64,000 nt of DNA from Vibrio pectenicida (GCA_024347015.1 AP024890.1:558001-622000), one strand, 5' to 3'. Shown: positions 1-8,302, counted from the first letter of the stretch. The notes: a model not told the origin generated them from the sequence alone. Translations and numbers: made by a program.

Positions 1-30
1 ATGATATCTTTTTTCGCTTTCCTTAAAGGA

Positions 31-774
31 TTATTCCTCTATACCGTACATCACATGTAGAGATTCTAACTTTCCTTCAGCATGATTTTTAAAGTAATTG
101 TTGAGAATCAACACAATTTTTTCAGCTTCAGGGTGGTCTTTTCGTACAGCGGCATGCAATGGTGTTGAGTCAAGATGACTTTTACTAAAGTAAAGCTCAC
201 CTTTTGGTATCTTCATTCCATGCGAGGTCCATTTAGCAACAGATTCGTCGGCCACAATGACATCAGCTTTGTTTGCGAGTAAATATCGGAGGCTATTAGG
301 TAGGTCTAGGGTTTTGACTATCGTCATTTCTTTATATTGGCGTAAATTTTTGGCGTACGCATAGTCGTTAATTAACGCAACTCTCAGCCCCTTTAAACTA
401 TCGAGTGACTCATACTCAAATTTAGACTCACTAAGAGAGATAAAGATTACATTATTGTGCGTATAGGGTTCAGTGTATAAGAGAAACTTTGCTCTTTCTT
501 CTGTCTTCCACAGGGAAATGATCAGATCACTTTGACCAGACTTGGTTTCTTTAAGAACCCTAGTCCACGGCTTTATCGAAAATTCGAGATCGTAACCGGC
601 AGAGATTAAAGCATCTGCGACGATATCATGAGCAATCCCGCTGCCTTGCACAGAGTTCATAATGTAGGGCGGCCATAAATCTTGCGACATCTTCAAGGTT
701 GAGGCTGATGTTAACTGGCTAACAAGCAGTAGTAACAATGGGCCAAAGCATGACAGTGTTTTCTTCATCCTCAT
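31..774 (-). CDS. Periplasmic amino-acid-type solute-binding protein (SBP_bac_3 family)
   Basis: The 247-residue product begins with a positively charged, leucine-rich signal peptide (about residues 1-25), so it is probably periplasmic. The mature part has the usual two-lobe layout of family 3 binding proteins: an early LWPPYIMN segment, a LKETKSGQSDLIISLWKT stretch where the ligand site lies, and a second lobe around GLRVALIND. In Vibrio such stand-alone proteins without ABC permease genes are common and may bind polar amino acids or act as sensors. No permease or ATPase gene is adjacent. A good ribosome site (GGAGG, nine bases upstream) supports the start at 774. The ligand cannot be told from the sequence. 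Confidence 0.85.
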   Translation of the reverse strand: MRMKKTLSCFGPLLLLLVSQLTSASTLKMSQDLWPPYIMNSVQGSGIAHDIVADALISAGYDLEFSIKPWTRVLKETKSGQSDLIISLWKTEERAKFLLYTEPYTHNNVIFISLSESKFEYESLDSLKGLRVALINDYAYAKNLRQYKEMTIVKTLDLPNSLRYLLANKADVIVADESVAKWTSHGMKIPKGELYFSKSHLDSTPLHAAVRKDHPEAEKIVLILNNYFKNHAEGKLESLHVMYGIEE

Positions 775-968
775 TACAACATTCCTCCAACGACTTTTTT
801 CAGCTTATAACAAATATTTAACCCTACCTTTGCAGAATAGCGTATATCTAGCGGCTTACCTGTGCATTTTGCGCTTTGTCGGGGGATTTTTTTTAGGAAA
901 AACAGGATTGTATAGTATGTGCGTGCAGCAATTCATTGATTGGTATGTGATTTAAATCTCATATATGA

Positions 969-1175
969 AACAACTGTGTCATATATCGATTTAGTAGGCA
1001 GGTAGCAGATCATAAAGATCCGCTTGTCGTACAGTACTATAGAGAAGGACAAGTGGATGTGCAGACACAGCGTCAAATAGATGCTGTTCAGCCTTATTGT
1101 CCTCAATGTTCAAATATCCAAGGTGGGCAACTAGGAGCTTTAGGTAGGAAAATGAAAAAAGAGTTGGACTTATAA
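969..1175 (+). pseudogene. C-terminal remnant of a polymorphic (Rhs-like) nuclease toxin
   Basis: An open frame without any start codon runs from just after a stop at 966-968 to TAA at 1173-1175. It reads like the extreme C-terminus of a secreted polymorphic toxin: VADHKDPLVVQYYREG followed by AVQPYCPQCSNIQGG and a basic tail. The DHKDP and CPQC motifs resemble HNH/endonuclease VII-like toxin tips carried by Rhs or T6SS effectors. The carrier protein and the toxin's N-terminal part are missing. The stop lies two bases before the start of an Imm33-type gene, the usual toxin-immunity arrangement. The toxin family is inferred from motif memory only; the truncation is seen directly. Confidence 0.6.
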
Positions 1176-1177
1176 CA

Positions 1178-1522
1178 ATGATGCCGTTGGAAAAAAAACA
1201 AAAAGATATTTGTAAGAAGTATTCAATTTCATACCAAGAGTGCGATTTAAATTTGAAAGTTGGTATCTCTAAAAATATTAAGGATGGTGTTAGACCATTA
1301 CATGGTCTGCGAGTCAAAGAGGAAAATGGGACAAGTGGCTGGTATATCTGGGCAGGAGAATGGTCAGATGAACCAGATTTTTTTGTACCTCTTCATGGTT
1401 TACATCTGGTCGATTGGGCCGACATTGTAATGCCATATCTAGGACTACCAGAAGGATGGCGATTTTTGATAGATGAGGGTTATGAAGATGTTTGGCAAGA
1501 CCCTGAACTTTTGAATAGCTGA
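1178..1522 (+). CDS. Imm33-type (DUF2185-like) immunity protein
   Basis: This 114-residue cytoplasmic protein has the pattern I associate with the Imm33/DUF2185 family: GTSGWYIWAGEWS, FFVPLHGLHL, then YLGLPEGWRFLID and GYEDVW near the C-terminus. Such proteins neutralise toxins delivered by neighbouring cells. It starts two bases after the stop of the toxin-tail remnant upstream, so translation was probably coupled to the toxin; only a weak ribosome site is visible. An intact immunity gene behind a beheaded toxin fits an orphan immunity gene kept for protection against siblings that still have the toxin. There is no signal peptide or membrane segment. Confidence 0.7.
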   Translation: MMPLEKKQKDICKKYSISYQECDLNLKVGISKNIKDGVRPLHGLRVKEENGTSGWYIWAGEWSDEPDFFVPLHGLHLVDWADIVMPYLGLPEGWRFLIDEGYEDVWQDPELLNS

Positions 1523-1749
1523 CATAGAGTAAACATAAAAACAGGCACTATATAGAGAAGAATACGGTGCCTATATTTTTATCTATGCAGCGTATTTTGA
1601 CTCATACCGTTCAGAAAGTAGTGAATGATGAACTTCACTATTCCCCGATATCTAAATCTTATTCGACCAAATTACCTTGATTTAAACTCAGCCTCACCGT
1701 AAATTTACGCACTAACATTCATATGCTTAAGTGAAGTAGTGGTTAAAAA

Positions 1750-2382
1750 ATGGAGCTTTTCATCCAAGCACTTTTAGGCGATAAATACTGGGTAGCGGTG
1801 ACGATTGCAGTCGTCTCTATTTTGCTCAACATCCAGAAAGTGACTGAGTATTACTTTTATCTGCGTAAAAATAGACAAGCCCAGATTTTAGCCGCATTGC
1901 AAGAGCCTTTAGTCTCAGCAGAGTTAAAGGCTCACTTAAAAAATGAGCTCGATATTGAATGTTTTAAGAGTGTTCATGGCGTGCGTCTTAGCATGCCGAT
2001 GCTAAATGCTGTCTTTTTACTTAATCAGAGGTTAGACAATAGTGTCGCATTCCGGCATGTCTTGCGGGCTTTTAAGAATACACCCGATATCACTGGCATA
2101 GAGCAGTATTCATTTCGTATCAAGGTTAGTCTACTTGAAACCCTAATGAAGTTATACAACCTTATAGCTGGCGCTCTTATTGCTGCTTTCGGTTTTTTGG
2201 GCTTTATGTTGTCTATCCACATAATAATAACGGGTGGTGAGCTAAGCACTTATATGACGGGTATTCTACTTATTCCTATCGGCGCTTTTATGTTTGATGA
2301 TGGTGTGGCTTTTATCTCAGTTCGCCACATAAATGCAGCACTTGAGGATTATGAATTGACAACATTGGAAAACCCTAAATAA
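1750..2382 (+). CDS. Membrane protein of unknown function
   Basis: I do not recognise this 210-residue protein. It has a hydrophobic N-terminal segment (about residues 13-30, WVAVTIAVVSILLNI), a long polar middle rich in Leu, Glu and Lys (about 35-130), and two C-terminal membrane segments (about 133-160 and 168-190). This suggests an inner-membrane protein with a cytoplasmic central domain. It stands alone between short intergenic gaps and is followed by a bidirectional hairpin. No enzymatic motif is visible. Confidence 0.7.
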   Translation: MELFIQALLGDKYWVAVTIAVVSILLNIQKVTEYYFYLRKNRQAQILAALQEPLVSAELKAHLKNELDIECFKSVHGVRLSMPMLNAVFLLNQRLDNSVAFRHVLRAFKNTPDITGIEQYSFRIKVSLLETLMKLYNLIAGALIAAFGFLGFMLSIHIIITGGELSTYMTGILLIPIGAFMFDDGVAFISVRHINAALEDYELTTLENPK

Positions 2383-2387
2383 TCGAA

Positions 2388-2413
2388 AAAGAGTGAGTTA
2401 AAACTCACTCTTT
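2388..2413. terminator. Bidirectional intrinsic terminator
   Basis: A perfect 12-bp stem (AAAGAGTGAGTT and its complement) with a two-base AA loop lies six bases after the stop of the 1750-2382 gene and upstream of the end of the convergent gene at 2439. A-runs on one side and T-runs on the other let it serve both strands. Confidence 0.8.
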
Positions 2414-2438
2414 GATAGAAGAATTAAGGACCAATAAA

Positions 2439-2747
2439 TTAATACTTCGCTTTACACATTGCCAAAATCGCTGTAGCCATTTGCTCAGAGCTTGGTAATT
2501 CAGCACCCATAGATTCATAGCCTATCCCTTGTAGTTCCATATTCATACTTTGGAATAAAGAATTAAGTGCGTTTCTTCTCTCTGGGTTACGAAGCTCTTC
2601 AAGTGATGCAACCGCACAACCGCGCATATCTAATGTCGCTGCTCTTTCGATCAGTTGATTTTCTTGATCTGTCAATGCAGCAGTGTTAGCCACTGCACCA
2701 GTTGAAGCGAGAAGAAGAGTAGCTAGTAGCGTTGTTGTCATTTTCAT
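2439..2747 (-). CDS. Small secreted protein of unknown function
   Basis: The 102-residue product has a clear signal peptide (MKMTTTLLATLLLAS, cleavage probably after TGAVA near residue 20). The mature protein is short and mostly helical by composition, with two cysteines (CAVASLEEL and ILAMCKAKY) that could form a disulfide in the periplasm. I do not recognise a family. A ribosome site AAGG lies about nine bases before the ATG. It converges on the 1750-2382 gene and shares its terminator. Confidence 0.7.
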   Translation of the reverse strand: MKMTTTLLATLLLASTGAVANTAALTDQENQLIERAATLDMRGCAVASLEELRNPERRNALNSLFQSMNMELQGIGYESMGAELPSSEQMATAILAMCKAKY

Positions 2748-2930
2748 AGTCTTAAACCTTGTTTCATTGTGAGTTAAATTGATAAAATAAACTATTGATT
2801 TAATTGAACTTAATTGAATAATTAGTCAAATTCAGAATAGCTATAAATGAAAATCATGGACAAAAACTCTGAGATATTATGCGAAAGATGTGAGTTATGA
2901 TGCGGCGAAAAGCAACCATTAAGATTGTAA

Positions 2931-3113
2931 GTGAAGTTATTTGTGATGTGCTTGGCTGTGAGTGATTCAAAATGCCATGTTGCGAAATACGTAGCGGATA
3001 GACTGATAGATACAGACATGCCGGTTTTAACGGATTTCAGCAAAAGCTCAGTGGGAAGAAAAATGAAGCGCTTCCATAAAAAGAAGATCCCTTTTGTTAT
3101 TACTCTAGCGTAA
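2931..3113 (+). pseudogene. Possible threonyl-tRNA-synthetase-like anticodon-binding domain fragment
   Basis: The 60-codon frame starts with GTG directly after a stop. Its translation (SDSKCHVAKYVADRL, then FSKSSVGRKMKRFHKKKIPF) follows the order of conserved positions in the class II anticodon-binding domain of ThrRS: xDSxxxYVxxLxxxL, then DLRxExIGxKIRxxxxxRxPY. The catalytic core and the rest of the domain are absent, so it is either a decayed paralogue or a small free-standing domain. There is no convincing ribosome site. The resemblance is read by eye over about 50 residues and could be coincidence. Confidence 0.35.
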
Positions 3114-3199
3114 TATCACCTTGTTTTTCAGAAAGGTAATACGTGTTGGTCCCCCTCACCAGCCAAATTATAGCTAGTACTGATTAAAATCAGTATTTC

Positions 3200-4150
3200 T
3201 CAATCTTCATTTTTATAAAAACAATTGTCGGAATTCGCGGTATTCTCTATAGGACAGGATTCCATATAAGGGTCATGAGGTACGCAGAAGGTATAAGCGC
3301 CATCTGTTTCTGCACGAGTACCTTTCTCCCAATCATAAGACCAATTATTGTACACAGCATATCGACTTCCTGGTTCGTTACTCTCTGCACTCCACACATA
3401 CCGCTCATGCATGGGCTCTTGATCTGCAGGCTTGGTATTTTTGTCATTAAGATAATCGATGATGATTTGATAGGGTGGGAGCTCCCAACCACTATTAGCG
3501 CAGCGTCCAGAAGCTTTAGAAAAATCTTCCCAATCAACGTAATACTCGTAGGCTCCATTTAGGAGAAAGTACTCGCTACATACCCACACTAAAGCACCAT
3601 GAGAATTGATTTGCGAGCATTGCTTCTTTTTAACATTAGAATATGAGTTAGTAGACCATGTTTCCGAAAAGTAATCCGATGGCGGGATATAGGCATCATA
3701 ATCTATCATAGAGCCAACCTTGTCACCTGGCGCCCATGACTTGCCGGTTTCGTCGGTACAGGCTTTATTAACTGTGTGGGTAACTTCGACATGTGGCATG
3801 GGTAGTCCAGCGACACTGATCTGTTTGATATGCGTAGTTGTTGAGTTATCAACGGCAGCGCATTTTCCAAACCAACTAAAATCACCGCTCCAACTTCCTT
3901 TTATCGTCCAGCCTTTAGAGAAAGTGCCCATATAGCAATCGTCGCAGCCAATTTCTGGCTTTTTATCCAAGAAGTCACAGGTAAAATTACCTGGCGTACT
4001 CCATGAATTGCATGAGAGGCGCGTAGACGTTTGAGAAGGCTCCGATGGTTGTTCTGCAAGGCTCTGCGATTCATTCGCATTGGCTGTGGTAACAGACTGA
4101 GCAAGAATCAAAGATGCCCATAGCAAAGTAAAAAATCGACTGGTTTTCAT
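3200..4150 (-). CDS. Secreted cysteine-rich protein of unknown function
   Basis: A 316-residue protein with a good signal peptide (residues 1-26, cleaved after TANA). The mature part has about fifteen cysteines spread over the length (for example CDDCYMG, CSQIN, CPIENTANSDNC), pointing to a disulfide-bonded periplasmic or exported protein. The segment RCANSGWELPPYQIIIDYL followed by YVWSAES resembles the lectin-like tail of some Vibrio surface proteins, but I would not name a family. A ribosome site (AGGTGAT) precedes the ATG. It stands alone, with a long gene-poor stretch upstream. Confidence 0.65.
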   Translation of the reverse strand: MKTSRFFTLLWASLILAQSVTTANANESQSLAEQPSEPSQTSTRLSCNSWSTPGNFTCDFLDKKPEIGCDDCYMGTFSKGWTIKGSWSGDFSWFGKCAAVDNSTTTHIKQISVAGLPMPHVEVTHTVNKACTDETGKSWAPGDKVGSMIDYDAYIPPSDYFSETWSTNSYSNVKKKQCSQINSHGALVWVCSEYFLLNGAYEYYVDWEDFSKASGRCANSGWELPPYQIIIDYLNDKNTKPADQEPMHERYVWSAESNEPGSRYAVYNNWSYDWEKGTRAETDGAYTFCVPHDPYMESCPIENTANSDNCFYKNED

Positions 4151-4963
4151 ATCTTATCACCTACCAAATTCGCCTAACACAACTGACTTTTGGTGACTCA
4201 AACAATGTTCAATGTTTTGCGAAACACCGAATAATGACATGTTAACAATATTCTAAACCACATCAATTGAGTTAATAATCAATAAAAATTTAGCATGTAT
4301 TGGTATGGAGTAAAACTCTATATGGGGTGTATATTTGTGTTTCCCATGAATCTTAACTTTATTCACCGATGTAGTGATGGGACTCGCTATGCAAGTCTGT
4401 ACCTTGTTTAAATCCGTCACTTTCATGGCTAATATTATCATCTAAAGTCAATATTATCAGTGATTTGCTTTTTATCGTATTCCATGTTCTTGAACAACCC
4501 ACACCCACTTATGTGAATTTAAGTTCGTATGTGTGGGGAGTATGATGACTGCCAGTGGTAGAGATTGTTGTACTGGCGATGACTTTATTTGGGGCAGGTT
4601 TTCGTTAGTTAGCCACGTAATAATGATGTCCATAAAAACGTTAAAAAAGGAAATCGACCATGGTAACCGATGCAGCGAGTAAGTAAGCGAGTAAGTAAGC
4701 GAGGACACACACCTAAAGTACTATGTAACAACGGAGAAATGCTCCGAAGATAAATTGGCGGTAAATATGAGAATGGCCGAAAATGAAGTGCTTTCAGTGA
4801 TTCCGGTTCGCAAAATCAATGGTGCATCGTACTAATTAACCCAACAATTTAAGCTTGCAGCTAACGCCTAGCATCTTTGTTTTACAAAAGTATATACTAA
4901 TATTTTGTGCGGATTAGTTTAGGGTTAACCAACAATCAAAAATGTTTATTTATGGAGAACACA
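4151..4963. other. Gene-poor stretch of about 0.8 kb
   Basis: I see no gene here with both a ribosome site and a plausible protein. Short frames on either strand encode low-complexity peptides. The stretch holds a short tandem repeat at 4675-4703 and an inverted pair CCCACAC/GTGTGGG around 4500-4537. Close to the right end, AACGCC at 4864-4869 is reminiscent of an attC outer box, just before the first cassette-like gene. Confidence 0.5.
4675..4703. repeat. 12-bp tandem repeat, about 2.4 copies
   Basis: GCGAGTAAGTAA occurs twice exactly (4675-4686 and 4687-4698), followed by GCGAG. Each unit holds TAA stops in two frames. It lies in the gene-poor stretch and has no obvious role; slippage is likely. 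Confidence 0.85.
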
Positions 4964-5431
4964 GTGAATGTAAGGAAAGCGATCAAACAAGACTCGAGCA
5001 AGTTGCTAGAATTGATTGAACATAAAGCTGAGTTTGATCGAAGCATGAAAGGGTTTGACGGTCAAGTCTCAACGACCACAGAGAAGATTGAACGAACCTT
5101 ATTTAGTGAGCATCCGTTTGCTTATGCTTTGCTATTGGAAGTCGAGAGCGAAGTTCAAGGATTTGCTTTATTTCATTATCGTTATTCTTCCTTTAGTGGC
5201 GATCCGTCTATTTGGCTTGATGACTTGCTGGTTGTTAGTCGACATCGGTCAAAGGGGTATGGCGCTGAACTTATGTATGCTTTGAAAAAAGAAGCGGAAA
5301 AGTCATTAATGTCTCATATTTCTTGGACAGTTAGTCCTTATAACACCAAAGCACATGAGTTCTACAATAAGTTAGGAGCACTAGTCGAACGAATGGATGG
5401 TCAGAGACCATATTTTTGTTGGGTAATTTAA
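4964..5431 (+). CDS. GNAT-family N-acetyltransferase
   Basis: A 155-residue acetyltransferase. The GNAT core is visible: the beta4 segment WLDDLLVVSRHR, the acetyl-CoA pyrophosphate loop RSKGYGAELM (R/QxxGxG/A type) and the C-terminal NTKAHEFYNKLGA motif. It probably acetylates a small amine in the cytoplasm; the substrate is unknown. I chose the GTG at 4964 because GGAG sits six bases upstream. A longer frame with ATG at 4952 or 4907 exists but lacks such a site. Compact size, isolation and the palindrome after the stop fit an integron-type cassette. Confidence 0.85.
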   Translation: MNVRKAIKQDSSKLLELIEHKAEFDRSMKGFDGQVSTTTEKIERTLFSEHPFAYALLLEVESEVQGFALFHYRYSSFSGDPSIWLDDLLVVSRHRSKGYGAELMYALKKEAEKSLMSHISWTVSPYNTKAHEFYNKLGALVERMDGQRPYFCWVI

Positions 5432-5446
5432 TGGGTGAAGATGAAC

Positions 5447-5520
5447 AAAATAGTTGGTTTTGTTTCGTGCCTCAACAAGTTTAGCCAACTATTTTTTACG
5501 CTTAAGGTAGCGTTATAGCG
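5447..5520. repeat. Palindromic attC-like or terminator-like element
   Basis: AAAATAGTTGG (5447-5457) is exactly complementary to CCAACTATTTT (5485-5495), with a 27-base spacer. It is followed by GTAGCGTTATAG (5508-5519), which resembles the GTTRRRY core-site end of an attC. It fills the gap between two cassette-like genes. It could also be a simple terminator for the acetyltransferase, since T5-6 follows the stem. Confidence 0.45.
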
Positions 5521-5530
5521 TAAGGCAAAC

Positions 5531-6054
5531 ATGGATAAAATAATCGAACTTATTAAGCAAGACCAAGTAAGGCTATCAGCGTTAGATTACGTATCTAAAC
5601 TGAATTTACCTCAATGTTATATAGCCGCAGGCTTTGTCCGTAATTTGGTTTGGGATTCGTTACATAATTTTGATCTGCTAACACCTTTAAATGATTTTGA
5701 TGTTATCTACTATGAGCAACATGAACTAGATTCAAATACTTACTTAAATTATGAAGCCAAACTGAAAGAGTGTATGCCCGAAGTAAATTGGCAGGTGAGA
5801 AATCAAGCCAGTATGCACACCGGCCATATTTAAGTACTTTGGACGCTATGAGCTTTTGGGTTGAAAAAGAAACGGCTGTTGCTGTTCGGAAAGTTGGACT
5901 GGACCAGTACGAATGCATTTCCTCTTTTGGTTTTGAATCACTATTCGATTACTGCATCACATATAACCCAAAGAGATCACGAAAAACGTTTGAAAATCGA
6001 GTAAATTCAAAAGGGTGGCTAGTTCGGTGGTCATCTTTGAGAGTTGCACTATAA
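5531..6054 (+). pseudogene. Nucleotidyltransferase family protein (PF06042-like), frameshifted
   Basis: The first frame (5531-5833) encodes an N-terminal nucleotidyltransferase segment with AAGFVRNLVWD and PLNDFDVIYY (the DxD-type metal motif) and then stops at GHI. The same family continues at once in the next frame: PYLSTLDAMSFW, ETAVAVRKVG, GFESLFDYCI and RSRKTFENRV up to 6054. One frameshift near 5815-5830 therefore splits an otherwise complete protein of about 175 residues. These proteins are small, of unknown substrate, and frequent in Vibrio cassette arrays. The break is seen directly unless a sequencing error created it. Confidence 0.75.
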
Positions 6055-6231
6055 CAGACCGTTTGAGCTGATTCGCAATGCTTGTCTCTTTTGCTCCTTA
6101 TCTGTTATCTCTTTCGGGTTTATTATCGTCGGTAGAAAGGTGTGATGCCTTGTTTGGGCTAGCGAGTTCCCTAGTTCTATTATAATGCTATGCATACAAG
6201 CTAATGGTTTAAGTTCGATGGTGGCGTTATG
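6052..6231. repeat. attC-like spacer between cassette-like genes
   Basis: The stop of the broken nucleotidyltransferase overlaps TAACAGACC (6052-6060), and ATCTGTTA at 6100-6107 is nearly its complement, as expected for the outer boxes of an attC. A second core-site-like end, GGCGTTATG, occurs at 6223-6231 just before the next gene. The centre is degenerate. I read this as one or two decayed recombination sites. Confidence 0.4.
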
Positions 6232-6262
6232 GTGCAGAGTAAAGTTAAAGTAAGGGAAATGC

Positions 6263-6550
6263 ATGAGTGAAAAAGTAATAGTAGCTTTGAAATGGCTCAA
6301 AGGACTTTTGGAAACTGAGTGTGTTGAGTATCAAATTGTTGGTGGGCTAGCTGCAACTATTCATGGGGGTAGCCGTGAAATTGCAGATATAGATCTTTAT
6401 ATCCACAATGTCGACGCAAGCAAGATATTGGAACACGTATCGCAATTCATATCTAAACCTTTATCCCATTACGCTGAATACGGTTGGGATCTAGAGTATT
6501 TCCAGTTAGTTTACCAAAATCAAAAAATTGAAATAGGCTTATCTCAATAA
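6263..6550 (+). pseudogene. Nucleotidyltransferase-like protein, probably truncated at the C-terminus
   Basis: Ninety-five codons encode the front of a MNT/AbiEii-like nucleotidyltransferase: VGGLAATIHGGSREIADIDLYI carries the GGS and DxD residues of the active site. Family members I know of are around 150-200 residues, and this one stops at IEIGLSQ just as an expected strand begins. The 18-bp motif at 6554 begins three bases after the stop and recurs beside another gene fragment at 10439, which suggests loss of the 3' part by insertion or deletion. A GGGAAATGC site precedes the ATG. It may be an inactive cassette remnant. Confidence 0.6.
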
Positions 6551-6553
6551 TTG

Positions 6554-6571
6554 ACTGAATTGTGTGTCCTC
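6554..6571. repeat. Short repeat at a gene-truncation point (copy 1)
   Basis: ACTGAATTGTGTGTCCTC differs by one base from 10439-10456. Both copies lie at the broken end of a gene, so they may be the end of a lost mobile element. Confidence 0.5.
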
Positions 6572-6629
6572 AAAATTCCCTCTCCTCGAAATTTTCGGTT
6601 TGATTTAGCTTAAATTTTTACGGCACAAA

Positions 6630-6680
6630 GGGTTAACTATGGTGGCCTGCATTGCTCACTACTTAATTGGGCGCTATGCC
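6630..6680. repeat. attC-like 3' half
   Basis: GTGGCCTGCATTGCTCAC (6642-6659) recurs with two changes at 7769-7786, and is followed by TTGGGCGCTATG, close to the GGCGTTATG end of Vibrio attC sites. It sits directly upstream of a GNAT gene, where a cassette boundary would be. Confidence 0.5.
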
Positions 6681-6703
6681 TTTCTAAAAAATGGATGTTG
6701 TAC

Positions 6704-7153
6704 ATGAAAATAGTAAAAGCAAAAATTGAACAATTAGACATAATCTCTCCCCTTTTTGATGCTTATCGAGTGTTTTATGGTCAAGAGAGTGACCTTAATG
6801 TTGCTCGTGCATTTATTGAGTCGCGTTTAAATAACAATGAATCGATTATATTTCTTGCTCTTGATGATGAATGTAATGGTTTAGGTTTTACTCAATTGTA
6901 TCCAAGTTTTTCTTCTGTTTCGGCTGCTAAAATTTGGGTCCTTAACGACTTATTTGTTTCAGACACCGCAAGAAGACAAGGAGTAGCGAGGAAACTAATG
7001 GATGCAGCGAGAGAAATGGGATTAAAGGACGATGTGAAAGGTCTATCCCTAGAGACAGCTGAGAGCAATGGCAATGCACAGCAATTGTATGAATCTTTAG
7101 GTTATAAAAGGGAATCAGGGACGTATCATTACTTCTTACAACTACAGCCTTAA
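6704..7153 (+). CDS. GNAT-family N-acetyltransferase
   Basis: A 149-residue acetyltransferase with all the landmarks: KIWVLNDLFVSDTAR (beta4), RRQGVARKLMDAA (acetyl-CoA loop QxxGxA) and SLETAESNGNAQQLYESLGY (motif B). It is cytoplasmic and of unknown substrate; similar genes are typical cargo of Vibrio integron cassettes. I used the ATG at 6704; a TTG nine bases upstream is in frame, but GGA with an eight-base spacing fits the ATG. A VCR-like repeat follows the stop directly. Confidence 0.85.
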   Translation: MKIVKAKIEQLDIISPLFDAYRVFYGQESDLNVARAFIESRLNNNESIIFLALDDECNGLGFTQLYPSFSSVSAAKIWVLNDLFVSDTARRQGVARKLMDAAREMGLKDDVKGLSLETAESNGNAQQLYESLGYKRESGTYHYFLQLQP

Positions 7154-7270
7154 AAAGCAAGTTAAGCAGGCTGTTAATGTGTGGCTTTGCCAGTTCGGTT
7201 TAGCTTTAGTGATTTCGGTGTTAAGTTTGAGTGTATTGGTAGCGTTGTCAGCTACTGAATTGGGTGTCAT
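7154..7270. repeat. Degenerate VCR-type attC site
   Basis: Directly after the acetyltransferase stop lies a sequence that parallels the V. cholerae repeat over its length: GGCTGTTAATGTGTGGC (5' part), TTTCGGTGTTAAGTTTGAG, then TGTATTGGTAGCGTTGTCAG and a degenerate right end GGGTGTCATA. The order of these blocks matches my memory of the VCR consensus. It is the best evidence that this region is an old integron cassette array. Confidence 0.7.
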
Positions 7271-7406
7271 ACAACATTTTCAAAATCTAAGTTGAACGCT
7301 AGAGCTAGAATTGATCTTAACTTCTACAGTAGGCTTTCAAATATCTAAAATTTTTGGGTTATTCTGCTAGTATTGCAGCTAATTATTTTGATATTAGGAA
7401 TCGATA

Positions 7407-7631
7407 GTGACCCAAGAACAACCCAAAAATCCTCTACACGGTTTGACGTTAGAGAAGATTCTTACTCGCTTGGTTGAGCATTATGGCTGGGAAGGTTTGG
7501 ACGCTCAGATCCAAATTAACTGTTTCTATAATAATCCTTCAATTAAGTCATCTTTAAAATTTTTGCGTCGAACTCAATGGGCAAGGGATAAGGTTGAAGC
7601 TTTGTATATTCATACATTTAGTTCTAAGTAA
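7407..7631 (+). CDS. VF530-family (DUF2132) small DNA-binding-like protein
   Basis: This 74-residue protein matches the VF530 pattern: [33 protein letters not shown] and [17 protein letters not shown], ending soon after VEALYI. The family is named after a Vibrio fischeri protein; I recall that it forms a compact helical fold and is suggested to bind nucleic acid, with no firm function. The GTG start at 7407 has AGGA six bases upstream. It lies inside the cassette-like region, flanked by attC-like sequences. Confidence 0.8.
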   Translation: MTQEQPKNPLHGLTLEKILTRLVEHYGWEGLDAQIQINCFYNNPSIKSSLKFLRRTQWARDKVEALYIHTFSSK

Positions 7632-7991
7632 ACGGTTTATTATAGAGAGGCTATGGTGTCAATAGTTAATTTTTGGCGCTGTTCTCACCCCGCATAATAC
7701 GGTCTTTCATTGCACGGTATTTGCAGTTTGCTTCCGCTTTAGTGTTTACTGAACCTGGTTTAGGTAGAGTGGTCTGCGTTGCTCACCCTTTAAAGCGACG
7801 CTGACGGATCCCCCTCAGTTATAGTGACTGTCCTGATCATGCTATAACACTCCTCTAGTTGTAGTGATTACCACTGTAACAAGTTGTTACTATTTTTGCA
7901 ATAAAAACAATGGCTTGTGATATTTTCTGAAACTGTATATTCTGTTTAGAACATACCATGTTGTTCATTTTTGGATTACAGAAAATAACAA
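7632..7991. other. Non-coding spacer with attC-like block and short repeat
   Basis: No gene is seen in these 360 bases. At 7769-7786 GTGGTCTGCGTTGCTCAC repeats the block at 6642-6659 and is followed by AAAGCGACGCTGAC, consistent with another decayed attC. At 7817-7834 AGTTATAGTGACTGTCCT is the left copy of an imperfect direct repeat whose partner is at 8703-8720. A related AGTTGTAGTGATTACC follows at about 7857. Confidence 0.5.
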
Positions 7992-8294
7992 ATGAATATC
8001 CAGAATTCAATAAATGCAATAAACAACAATAAATTTAGTACATCAGAAATTATAGCGCAGCACTTTAAGTTAACGGGGAAAATGATGAGTTATCCGATGC
8101 TAGATTACGACTTAGAAACGCTAAAAAACACTCCCGAATTCCAAGATCAATCGTTTGGTATTTCTCGAATTCAACGTTTTATGGGTATCGGCTATAACCG
8201 TGCTTCGCACCTAGTCGATGAAGCAATGGAAATTGGTATTCTTGTTAGAGACAAAGAGTGTGACTGGTTGGTAAGGTTAGCCAAACAAAGTTAA
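7992..8294 (+). CDS. FtsK-gamma-like winged-helix protein
   Basis: The 100-residue protein ends in a segment like the gamma domain of FtsK: SFGISRIQRFMGIGYNRASH, then LVDEAMEIGILVRD. In FtsK this winged helix reads KOPS sequences; here it is not attached to a motor domain. The N-terminal half (residues 1-50) is polar and unrecognised. Such free gamma-like domains occur on plasmids and genomic islands and may act as DNA-binding regulators. It is followed eight bases later by another small gene and probably forms an operon with it. The ribosome site is weak. Confidence 0.65.
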   Translation: MNIQNSINAINNNKFSTSEIIAQHFKLTGKMMSYPMLDYDLETLKNTPEFQDQSFGISRIQRFMGIGYNRASHLVDEAMEIGILVRDKECDWLVRLAKQS

Positions 8295-8302
8295 GGGAAA
8301 CT

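Noticed and set aside
991..1317. Minus-strand frame of 108 codons over the toxin tail and immunity gene
   Set aside because: The + strand reading has clear toxin/immunity motifs and coupling; the minus frame has neither motifs nor a ribosome site.
4675..4703. Short tandem repeat as a CRISPR or iteron array
   Set aside because: Only about 2.4 units of 12 bp with no spacers and no nearby cas or rep gene.
5447..5495. Palindrome after the first GNAT gene as a simple Rho-independent terminator only
   Set aside because: The 27-base loop is long and the core-site-like end follows, so I kept attC-like as the main reading, but a terminator role remains possible.
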